A stretch of DNA of 64,000 bases from CBDBKE01 sp965218055 (GTDB lineage: Bacteria; Acidobacteriota; Terriglobia; JAJPHL01; JAPKYU01), in NCBI GenBank assembly GCA_965218055.1, contig CBDCKA010000002.1, forward strand, positions 496,001 through 560,000, in the 5' to 3' direction. The stretch's first letter is position 1, and each line of letters begins with the position of its first letter. The notes below the pieces were generated by a model that searched no databases, was not told the origin of the DNA, and worked only from the letters and a program-made list of their open reading frames with translations. Below, in pieces: positions 44,539 through 51,798 of this stretch. The translations under genes were made by a program, and so were the position numbers.

Positions 44539-44694
44539 GGATGAAACTCTTCTCCACTGTGTAAGAGCGGACCTTGACATGGTTGGCTTCCACTCTCGCC
44601 TTCTGCAAGACGCCTTGGGGCTGTTGGGTTTGCTGCGGCCCTTCACCACCGACTCCGGGATGAACTGGCCGAGCAAATTACCAAGGGGTCCGGG
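44539..44694 (+). pseudogene. probable frameshifted 5' end of the GGDEF-kinase gene
   Basis: An ATG at 44579 opens a frame with a hydrophobic helix (LLQDALGLLGLL) that soon fails. The frame of the following kinase then carries LHHRLRDELAEQITKGSG with no start codon. Joined with a -1 correction near 44630 they would form one membrane-anchored N-terminus. A sequencing error would produce the same picture. Confidence 0.5.
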
Positions 44695-45993
44695 ATGCAA
44701 TTTGAAGCAGAGGAGTTGTACAAGCTGACCATGCTCGACCCCCTCACCGGCCTTTACACCCGGCAGTTCTTGGAGCAACACCTAGCGACGGAGTTGGCGC
44801 GCTCCCAGCGGCACGGCTACCCGATGAACGTGTTGATGGTCAACCTCAACAATTTCAAACAGATCAACGACCGTTACAGCCAGCTTACCGGGGACGCGGT
44901 CCTGAAGGAATTTGCCGATCACCTGAAAAAGTCGATCCGCAGTTCCGACCTGGCAGTGCGCATGGGCGCCGATGAATTTCTCGTATTGTTCACTGAATCT
45001 AACCTCGAGCGGGTGCCTCACATGGTAGCCCGCCTGGATGGGTTGGAAGTGGACTTCGAAGGAGAGAAGATTCCAATTACCTTCGCGGCCGGATGGGCCG
45101 GATATCGTCCCGGCGAGCGTGCCAATCAGCTCCTGGAACGTGTCGAGCAAGAGCTTCTCGCGGATAAGCGCACTGGCAGGGGCAAAGAGGCGATCCAGAA
45201 AGCGCAAGCCGAGGTGAGCCAGATGCGGAACATCGAAGCGCTGGAGCGTCTGGCAGGCAAAGTGGCTCACGACTTCAACCACTTGCTGGGTCTCATCAAG
45301 AGTTACAGCGAACTGGCACTCGGCCAGATCGGCGCGAGCGATCCGCTGCGCGAGTACATCGAGCAGATCCAACAAGCGAACGAGCGAGCGAACTCGCTGG
45401 CCCGGCAGTTGCTGGCCTTCCGCAGACACGCGCAGGCGCCGGAGCTATTGGATCTGAGCGCGGTGGCCGCCGGGATGGAGACCATGCTGCGGCGAGTGAT
45501 CGGCGATCAGATTGAGCTGGTGATCAAACCAGGGGATGCGCTGGGACAGGTGAAAGGCGTCCGGGGGCAGATCGAACAAGTCGTTCTGAACCTGGCGCTC
45601 AACGCTCGCGACACCGTGCCCGACGGCGGCAAACTTACACTGGAGACAGCAAACGTCGAACTGGACGAGGAGTTTGCCCAGCGGCACACCGGTGCCCGGC
45701 CAGGCTCTTACGTCATGCTTGTCGCGCGCGACACCGGATACGGTATGGACGCCGAGACACTGGCCCACATCTTTGAGCCGTTCTTCCTTGGCAGGGAGAA
45801 GACCGAAGGGGCTGGGCTCGGACTGGCGGCCGTCTACGGGGCGGTCAAGCAGAGCGGCGGTTATACCTGGGCGGACAGCGAGCTGGGCCAAGGCACGACG
45901 TTCACGATCTATTTCCCGCGTGCCGATAAGACAGTTGAGGTTAAGGGTGAGCCGAAGGCGCCTCTCCAGCAACGGAGCGCTTTTAGAGCTTAG
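44695..45993 (+). CDS. GGDEF-like/histidine kinase fusion
   Basis: The frame begins MQFEAEELYKLTMLDPLTGL, a GGDEF domain with an altered active site GADEF (residue 92 region) but a kept RSSD I-site five residues before it. It is followed by a histidine kinase: H-box VAHDFNHLLGLIKSYSELA, N box NLALNARDTVPDGG, ARDTGYGMD, GLGLAAVYG. Upstream DNA (44579-44694) reads in another frame as MVGFHSRLLQDALGLLGLL and in this frame as AAALHHRLRDELAEQI, a broken membrane helix plus coil. The true start was probably near 44579 before a one-base frameshift. The truncated form may be inactive or cytosolic. Confidence 0.8.
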   Translation: MQFEAEELYKLTMLDPLTGLYTRQFLEQHLATELARSQRHGYPMNVLMVNLNNFKQINDRYSQLTGDAVLKEFADHLKKSIRSSDLAVRMGADEFLVLFTESNLERVPHMVARLDGLEVDFEGEKIPITFAAGWAGYRPGERANQLLERVEQELLADKRTGRGKEAIQKAQAEVSQMRNIEALERLAGKVAHDFNHLLGLIKSYSELALGQIGASDPLREYIEQIQQANERANSLARQLLAFRRHAQAPELLDLSAVAAGMETMLRRVIGDQIELVIKPGDALGQVKGVRGQIEQVVLNLALNARDTVPDGGKLTLETANVELDEEFAQRHTGARPGSYVMLVARDTGYGMDAETLAHIFEPFFLGREKTEGAGLGLAAVYGAVKQSGGYTWADSELGQGTTFTIYFPRADKTVEVKGEPKAPLQQRSAFRA

Positions 45994-46038
45994 GGCGGCA
46001 TTGCTCGGTTAGGGAAAGTAGGCGAGTGCCCGCTCGGC

Positions 46039-47640
46039 ATGCAACGAACTACGGCTAACGCGATGAGCGACACAGATTCAACCAAAATTCTGGTCATTGA
46101 CGACGATGAGATGGCGCTAGTGATCATTCGCAAGCTCCTGGAAGCGGAGGACTGTTCGGTTGAGGTGTTGACCTCGGCGCGCGAGGCCCTGGCCAAGCTG
46201 CCGGAAAACCACTACGACGCCATCCTCTGCGATATGTGGATGCCGGGGATGAGCGGCAAGGAATTCTACGAGCAGGTGAAGAACGACTTCCCCGACTACC
46301 AACGACGAGTCATTTTTGTGACCGGCGATATCGCGTCGGAAGCCACGTGGGATTTCATTGATGATCGGCACCTCCCGTATGTGATCAAGCCCTTCAGCCG
46401 TCCCGAGTTGCGCCGGAAACTGCGTCAGGTGATTGGGGAACGGCCTGTCGTTGCCCAGGCGAAAAAGCCCGCGGAGGTGGCCAAGCCCGGTGTCAACAGG
46501 CGCCGCCATCGCCGAATCACGATGAAGGCGAACGCCCGGGTGCGCCGGAAGAAATGGGCGGTCGGCGGCCCCGACATCAGGGCCGTGGTCAATGCCAGCA
46601 AGGAGGGCATCTTTTTTCTGACCGAGCATGAGTACCGCGTTGGCACCGAAGTGCTGGTAGCCTTCCCCTATGTGGGTTACAACGACATCGAGCAGGAAGG
46701 GTACGTGGTCCGGGTGGAAGAGCAGGCCGAAGGCAGGCGGGGCGTCGCCATCGCGCTGGGTGAAGCCGCGGCGGCCGCTCGCGCGAACTTCGCTGGTTCG
46801 GAAGAAGACGCCAGGCGCCATCACATCCTGAGCATGGCGGATCTGTCCACCCAGGCGCTGCCCACCGGCACCCTGCCCGGGGAAACAGCAGCCGCAAAAA
46901 TCGCCGGCGAGCGGGCGGAAGCGCGCCGCCTCGCCGAGGAACTGGACGAAATGAAGAACACTCACGATCAAGTGGTCGACCAACGCGACCGCTTGATCGC
47001 AGAGGAAGCCAAGCTCAGTCAACAACTACGGGAAATGGACGCGGCCAAGGTCGCCATGACCCAGCTGGTCGATGACCTGACGACGCAGATGGGAACCCTG
47101 CAGGAGGACCTTGCGGAAACCGACGAGTACCGCTTTCAGGCCACTCACGATGCTTTGACCGGCCTCTGGAACCGCGGGGCGATCCTCGACATCTTGAAAC
47201 GGGAACTCGTTCGCGCCCAGCGCGAAGGGACCTCCGTCGGCGTTATCCTGGCCGATCTGGGTCACTTCAAGAGCGTCAACGACACCTACGGGCATCTGGC
47301 AGGCGATGCTGTGCTGCGCGAATCTGCCCAAAGGATCAATGCGGCTGTGCGCACTTACGACGCGGTGGGTCGGTACGGAGGTGAAGAGTTCTTGATCGTC
47401 CTGGCCGGATCCAACGAGGTCACTGTGAATCAGGCCGAACGGATCCGGGCGCTTGTCAGCGCCGAACCTGTCTCCACAGCCGACGGCGTCATTCCCATCA
47501 CACTCAGCATGGGGGTCACCTTCGCTGGCGAAAACCAGGAAGAGGAAGTGGAGGCAGTCCTCCGTGTCGCAGATTCGGCCCTCTATCGCGCTAAGCGTGC
47601 CGGGCGCAATCGGGTCGAGATAGCCGCCGCCGACGGGTGA
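46039..47640 (+). CDS. REC-PilZ-GGEEF diguanylate cyclase
   Basis: 533 residues with three domains. A receiver (ILVIDDDEMALVIIRKLLEA, phospho-Asp in AILCDMWMPGMSG, Lys in YVIKPFSRPEL) is followed by a PilZ-like c-di-GMP-binding domain at about 155-245 (RRRHRRITM and NASKEGIFF, the RxxxR and N/DxSxxG pattern). A long coiled coil (about 270-365) leads to a GGDEF domain with an intact GGEEF and an RTYD I-site. It should make c-di-GMP under phosphorylation control and sense its own product at two sites. Start ATG 46039, or 46063. Confidence 0.9.
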   Translation: MQRTTANAMSDTDSTKILVIDDDEMALVIIRKLLEAEDCSVEVLTSAREALAKLPENHYDAILCDMWMPGMSGKEFYEQVKNDFPDYQRRVIFVTGDIASEATWDFIDDRHLPYVIKPFSRPELRRKLRQVIGERPVVAQAKKPAEVAKPGVNRRRHRRITMKANARVRRKKWAVGGPDIRAVVNASKEGIFFLTEHEYRVGTEVLVAFPYVGYNDIEQEGYVVRVEEQAEGRRGVAIALGEAAAAARANFAGSEEDARRHHILSMADLSTQALPTGTLPGETAAAKIAGERAEARRLAEELDEMKNTHDQVVDQRDRLIAEEAKLSQQLREMDAAKVAMTQLVDDLTTQMGTLQEDLAETDEYRFQATHDALTGLWNRGAILDILKRELVRAQREGTSVGVILADLGHFKSVNDTYGHLAGDAVLRESAQRINAAVRTYDAVGRYGGEEFLIVLAGSNEVTVNQAERIRALVSAEPVSTADGVIPITLSMGVTFAGENQEEEVEAVLRVADSALYRAKRAGRNRVEIAAADG

Positions 47641-48064
47641 TTGGCGAAGTTCTCCCGTTCCGTTCATCAAACGCTTCCCCGGGGCGACTCTCCACTGTGT
47701 TCCGGAGGCAGATGACGACCAGTTAGCGCTGAGCATCATCGCGAATTTGCGACAACAACCTGCCACAACCGGGGCGTAGGTCGGAATTTCCTGAACAAAT
47801 CTCCTGAACAGGGACTGGCCTGAGGGTTCCCTTACACTCACGGCTAGCGGGGTGGTTCAAACTGGGGAACCTGGTCCGTTGTGAGCCGTGTCGTGATGCT
47901 GTGGATTCGGCAAAGGGGTAGCGGGCGTCCTAGTGAAAGACACCAGGTGAAAGATACCAGGATGGTCTGGAGCGCAAACCTGTGATAGCTTAGCAGGAGG
48001 GAACCCGAGCCCGAGTTTCCCATTGCCGGCGCGGCCCGGTCGGTCGGCGATGCCATTCCGTAGC
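47641..48064. other. intergenic spacer with 14-bp tandem repeat
   Basis: No gene is supported. A 14-bp unit, GTGAAAGACACCAG then GTGAAAGATACCAG, is tandem at 47933-47960. It resembles the dispersed CAGGTGTCAGGT-type intergenic units seen near ruvA. The tRNA gene follows at 48065. Confidence 0.5.
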
Positions 48065-48141
48065 GGGGCCGTAGTGAAGCTGGTTATCACGCCTGCCTGT
48101 CACGCAGGAGATCGCGGGTTCGAGTCCCGTCGGCCCCGCCA
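48065..48141 (+). tRNA. tRNA-Asp(GTC)
   Basis: 77 bases including encoded CCA. Acceptor GGGGCCG pairs with CGGCCCC. The anticodon stem GCCTG/CAGGA-region encloses loop CTGTCAC with anticodon GTC (aspartate), and the T arm contains GGGTTCGAGTCCC. Cloverleaf is complete. Its 3' half is also the left copy of a 51-bp direct repeat, so it is likely the attachment site of an integrated island. Confidence 0.95.
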
Positions 48142-48147
48142 GTCGTT
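48097..48147. repeat. putative attL: 3' half of tRNA-Asp, left copy
   Basis: 51 bp covering the anticodon loop to just past CCA plus GTCGTT. It recurs at 58596-58646 with one mismatch (CCCC here, CTCC there), which is 50 of 51 identical. Direct repetition of a tRNA 3' end is the classic mark of site-specific integration; the left copy completes the intact tRNA. Confidence 0.8.
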
Positions 48148-48541
48148 TCAAGCACATCCAGACGCGGCCCACGTTGGAATAGCCGCCTACTCCTCAAAGT
48201 TGGCGAACGATGGGCCTTAGCACCGGTCCTTCCAGGCGCGCCCCAGCATCTCCTTTGGCCGAGCGGAGTCAGGATGAAGGCCACGGATGGGGCGTCCGGT
48301 CAAGGTTAATGACTACACTCTTAAGTTTGGTGTAACCCTCGATCACTTCGAGGCCCATGTCCGGTGTCGATCCAGAGAAAGTCGACTCCGGTCGCCACCG
48401 TCAGTTTTGCCATCAAATTGGATGCGTCGATCAAAGACGCGCCCAAAGCCGGCTGGGTTTTCTGAGAGTAGCTTCTTGACCTTATTCTCAAACACGTTCG
48501 TTTCCGGAGTCCCAGTGTCCTTCAGCAGTCGGCTGTGCTCC
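48148..48541. other. spacer at the left end of the tRNA-flanked island
   Basis: No convincing gene. A 78-codon minus-strand frame (48343-48579) overlaps the next gene's 3' end and gives no recognised motif. The start of cargo from the tRNA edge is unclear, and no integrase or excisionase-like frame was seen. Confidence 0.45.
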
Positions 48542-49900
48542 TCAGTAGGTAACCGGTTTAGGCTCCAACATTTCAACAAGCTTGTTCTTTAATGCGAAGG
48601 CCTGGAACAGATTACCCCGCGGGTTGTAATGACCCCGGCCAATGTAGTATCGCCTTATGTACTCTTCGACCGGCCACCTAAACTGGGCAAAATCCGCAGC
48701 GTGCGCTTCCAGGTCATCCACGTAAGGCAGCCCCTTCTTTTGAAGAAAATCAATAAATTCCTGGTCAAAACGGCGCCCGTCGCGCAGGGCCTGTTCAAGG
48801 TGCCGGTACAAGTAGGAAAGCACATAGAGCACTTTTTTTCCATGTGTGGCCGCAAACTCTTCCACTTTTTCTACGATGCGCATGCTGGCAAAAAGGGCTG
48901 CCTGCGTAGATAATTGACGCAGTGTCGCACGAAGTGTATCGGGACTATTTATGGGGCCATGAATTCCGTGCTTTTTTGCCAGCGCCACAATGGCCGCATA
49001 GCTGTGCTGAGGAGTATGCTGTTTGATATTTTGCTGAGCAAGTATAACCTTGAGCTGAATATCATCTTTAAAGGTGTCGAAGAGCCACTGAGCGTCGGTT
49101 AGCTTATAAAGTGACTGCGGAGTGGGGCACGGATTCGCTAACTCCCGGAACTCGCCCGTTGCGGGGTTCACCCTGACATGTGGCGCTGGAGGGCGGGTGG
49201 CAGATCTTCCCCGCAGGGGGCGCGGCGTACCCAGTCCGGCCCAGGCGGACCCATTGCGGTAATGATCGTCGCTGAAGATGTTTAAGATAATATATTTCCC
49301 GGGCGTTCTCGCCTCTTCGCGCTTCATTCGCAGGTATGCCTGGTAAACTGACTGGCCACTGACACCGAAATTTCGCACAGGTTCCCCAAGATGAGCGGCA
49401 AGGCGCTCCTGCCAAGTTTCGCCATCACTCACCTGGTCGCAATGGGTAAAGCTGTTGCCGTAGGTATTAATGCGACACGGCCGATCAGAGTACATGATCA
49501 TGCGACGTGCCCCCGACGGATCGTAACTGTACAAGCTGACAGCGTCGTCGACACCGTGTTTGAAGCTTCCCGCCTGGTGGACCCATCCGATCTCGGAGTC
49601 GTATTTTTCCCTAATATAGACAGGATCGCCCACCCCTGCTAGCCAGTTTTCTACCTCCTTCTTCGTAAAAAGCACTGTTTTGAGATATTCTTTGGCATGC
49701 GCTCGTGCGTCATATCCAGGTGGCGGGGCAGGATATTCAGAACCTGCCTCCAAAACACCCGGGAAAAGCATAGACACCAAGGGCCCTGCGACGCCCGCCT
49801 GGATTATCCGCTTCACGCAGCTTCTGCGGCTGAACGTCGCTGATTGGGGATAACTGATGAACCGGGCAGGCCGGTCGACTTTGTCAACTAGATTGACCAT
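48542..49900 (-). CDS. Tat-exported SGNH/GDSL-like hydrolase
   Basis: 452 residues with a twin-arginine-type leader (FSRRSCVKRIIQAGVAGPLV, residues about 23-43) and a GDSL-like catalytic block. Block I reads TYGNSFTHCDQVSDGETWQE with GNS in place of GDS. The block II Gly is in VRNFGVSGQSV, block III Asn in ILNIFSDDHYRNG, and the block V-like His in YYIGRGHYNPRGN. An extracytoplasmic esterase or carbohydrate-deacetylase activity is inferred. The gene is visibly AT-richer than the chromosome average, a sign of foreign origin. It lies in the tRNA-flanked island. Confidence 0.72.
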   Translation of the reverse strand: MVNLVDKVDRPARFISYPQSATFSRRSCVKRIIQAGVAGPLVSMLFPGVLEAGSEYPAPPPGYDARAHAKEYLKTVLFTKKEVENWLAGVGDPVYIREKYDSEIGWVHQAGSFKHGVDDAVSLYSYDPSGARRMIMYSDRPCRINTYGNSFTHCDQVSDGETWQERLAAHLGEPVRNFGVSGQSVYQAYLRMKREEARTPGKYIILNIFSDDHYRNGSAWAGLGTPRPLRGRSATRPPAPHVRVNPATGEFRELANPCPTPQSLYKLTDAQWLFDTFKDDIQLKVILAQQNIKQHTPQHSYAAIVALAKKHGIHGPINSPDTLRATLRQLSTQAALFASMRIVEKVEEFAATHGKKVLYVLSYLYRHLEQALRDGRRFDQEFIDFLQKKGLPYVDDLEAHAADFAQFRWPVEEYIRRYYIGRGHYNPRGNLFQAFALKNKLVEMLEPKPVTY

Positions 49901-50064
49901 AAATGCTCAGGTCCTTTCGAAAGCATTTTAGCCGGAATTTCTGATTTGAACTTCTCTTTCGGCCGAGAGCATACGTCAGCCGCCCTGTCGACTCAAGCTC
50001 GAATCGCCATGGCCGCTTCTGGGTGGCATCGCGGACTGCCGGTGGCTTGTAGGCCAGCCGTACT

Positions 50065-51483
50065 CTACGCCCTCAGGTCGTAACATAGCAGCCGCGGACC
50101 TACCCCCGACATCATGTCCCGAGTGTTCTGCACCACATACAGCAGGCCCCGGCTGAGCACCGGGAGCGCCCACGACTCGCGCGCCGCGAACAGCCATGTC
50201 CGCGACACCACCTCGTAGCCCTTCGGGGTCAGGTCCATCCATAGCAGATGTCCCAACTCCCCCAGGCACAGGAATTGCCCGTCCACCGCCAGCAGCGATC
50301 CCCGGTACGTTCCCAGCAGTTGCTGCCGCCGCTTGCCTCTCACCGCGAACCTCTCGGTCCATTCCGGAGTCTTTTTCCACACCACTTTCCCGCTCGCCGC
50401 TTCCAGGCACCCCAGTGATGCGTCCGGTTGGTTCCGCCCGTCAAACCCGTACAGGTAACCTTCCCGGTGAATCGCCGTGTTGAAGTGCAGCCCGAAATCC
50501 TGCCTCCTCCACACCACCCTATGCGTGAAGTCCGGCCGCAACTCCAAAAGCGCGCTTCCTTTACGATAGCTCGCCGAAATGAACACCTTGTTATCGAACA
50601 CCACGGGGCACGACGCATTTACCGACTCATAGCTGCGGCTCCGCCACGGGAACGCGAAATCCACGTTCCCGGTCACTGGGTCAATCGACATCAGCCCGCC
50701 CGTTGGCGGCTTCGACTCGCCTCCCGCAAACACAAACACCCGCCGCTTCCCGTGGATCACCGCCGGAACTGGTGACGCGTAACTGGGACCCCACTGCTTC
50801 CCGGCGCGCCACGCTTCGCGGCCCGTCGCCTTGTCCAGGCCCGCCACGCACGGCCCACCCGGCGCGCCCACGTTGACAATCAACAGCTTGCCTTCCACTA
50901 GTGGAGTCGATGCGGTCCCAAAGAAATCCTGCCGCACCTTGTAGTCGGCGCGCAGGTCCCGTTTCCAAACCAGCTTCCCCGATCCAAGCTCCAGGCAATG
51001 CAGCTTCCCTTCAGCCCCCATCGTGTACACCCGCTCGCCATCGATGACCGGGCTCGACCGTGGACCGTTGTTATACCCGTACCGGTCCCTATACGCGGTC
51101 GCATATCGAAACCGCCAGCGCCTCGACCCCGTATCCGGGTGCAGACACTCGACGATCTCCTCGTTCTTCAATCGATGCACGAACACGAGGCGTTCACCCG
51201 CGATGGCCGGCGACGCATATCCGGTCCCCTTGGCGAACTCCCACACCAGCGGAGGCGGCAGCTTCCGGCTCAACATGGTCTCGGTCGACACCGCATTGTG
51301 CGACGGCCCCAGAAACGCCGGCCAATCGTGGGTCACCGCGCCCTTCGGCAACGGTTTCGTCTGGCGGCGCACGCGGGCTTGACCGTACGCGTCGCGCACC
51401 GCCAGCGCCCCCATTCCGATTAACAACTGCCGTCGGCTGAGTCCCGTTCTCACGCCGCCAACCCCCACGACACCGAAAGCCAT
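50065..51483 (-). CDS. Tat-exported PQQ-like beta-propeller protein
   Basis: 472 residues with a Tat signal (GLSRRQLLIGMGALAV) and a WD-like eight-blade PQQ propeller: HDWPAFLGPSHNAVS at the start and repeated blade cores GYASPAIAGERLVF, GPRSSPVIDGERVYTMG, LELGSGKLVWKRDLR and ATGREAWRAG. No quinoprotein catalytic dyad is identifiable, so it may be a non-enzymatic propeller (compare BamB). It is distinct from the frameshifted homologue at 25943. It belongs to the island cargo. Confidence 0.82.
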   Translation of the reverse strand: MAFGVVGVGGVRTGLSRRQLLIGMGALAVRDAYGQARVRRQTKPLPKGAVTHDWPAFLGPSHNAVSTETMLSRKLPPPLVWEFAKGTGYASPAIAGERLVFVHRLKNEEIVECLHPDTGSRRWRFRYATAYRDRYGYNNGPRSSPVIDGERVYTMGAEGKLHCLELGSGKLVWKRDLRADYKVRQDFFGTASTPLVEGKLLIVNVGAPGGPCVAGLDKATGREAWRAGKQWGPSYASPVPAVIHGKRRVFVFAGGESKPPTGGLMSIDPVTGNVDFAFPWRSRSYESVNASCPVVFDNKVFISASYRKGSALLELRPDFTHRVVWRRQDFGLHFNTAIHREGYLYGFDGRNQPDASLGCLEAASGKVVWKKTPEWTERFAVRGKRRQQLLGTYRGSLLAVDGQFLCLGELGHLLWMDLTPKGYEVVSRTWLFAARESWALPVLSRGLLYVVQNTRDMMSGVGPRLLCYDLRA

Positions 51484-51579
51484 GACATCGAATGCATAAT
51501 GCCGCAGTTTTCGACAAATGGGTCAAGATTGATGCCAAGGGGGCTTCCTGGACAGAGGCGTTTCTGGACATGCGACCCC

Positions 51580-51656
51580 GCTGGGTGTAGCCTTGGTCGT
51601 TTGCTTCCGAGGGGGAGAACAGCCATGGACAGGACCTTGATTCGTCGCCTGGGACC
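51580..51656 (+). repeat. duplicated leader of the SBBP gene, upstream copy
   Basis: This 77-bp segment repeats the region 51756-51832. Both have GCTGGG(A)TGTAGCCTT, a purine-rich ribosome-site stretch, an ATG and the sequence CAGGACCTTGATTCGTCGCC with GAGACC/GGGACC. Here the ATG at 51625 opens only 15 codons (MDRTLIRRLGPPMTK) before TAG. It looks like a partial duplication of the promoter-proximal end, leaving a tiny leader ORF. Confidence 0.7.
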
Positions 51657-51798
51657 ACCTATGACAAAGTAGTCCCTATAGTACTGATAGGACCTTTGTT
51701 CCATTGACGGCGCCGTTGCTGGCTGTTCATGTGGTTGCTTTTGGGCGAAGTGCAAGCTGGGATGTAGCCTTCACCAATCGCTTTCCAGGAGGGTAGAC

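Noticed and set aside
48087..48284. minus frame reading GADGTRTRDLLRD
   Set aside because: This is the well-known false translation of a tRNA gene on the reverse strand; the same artefact extends the kinase frame over 58596-58646.
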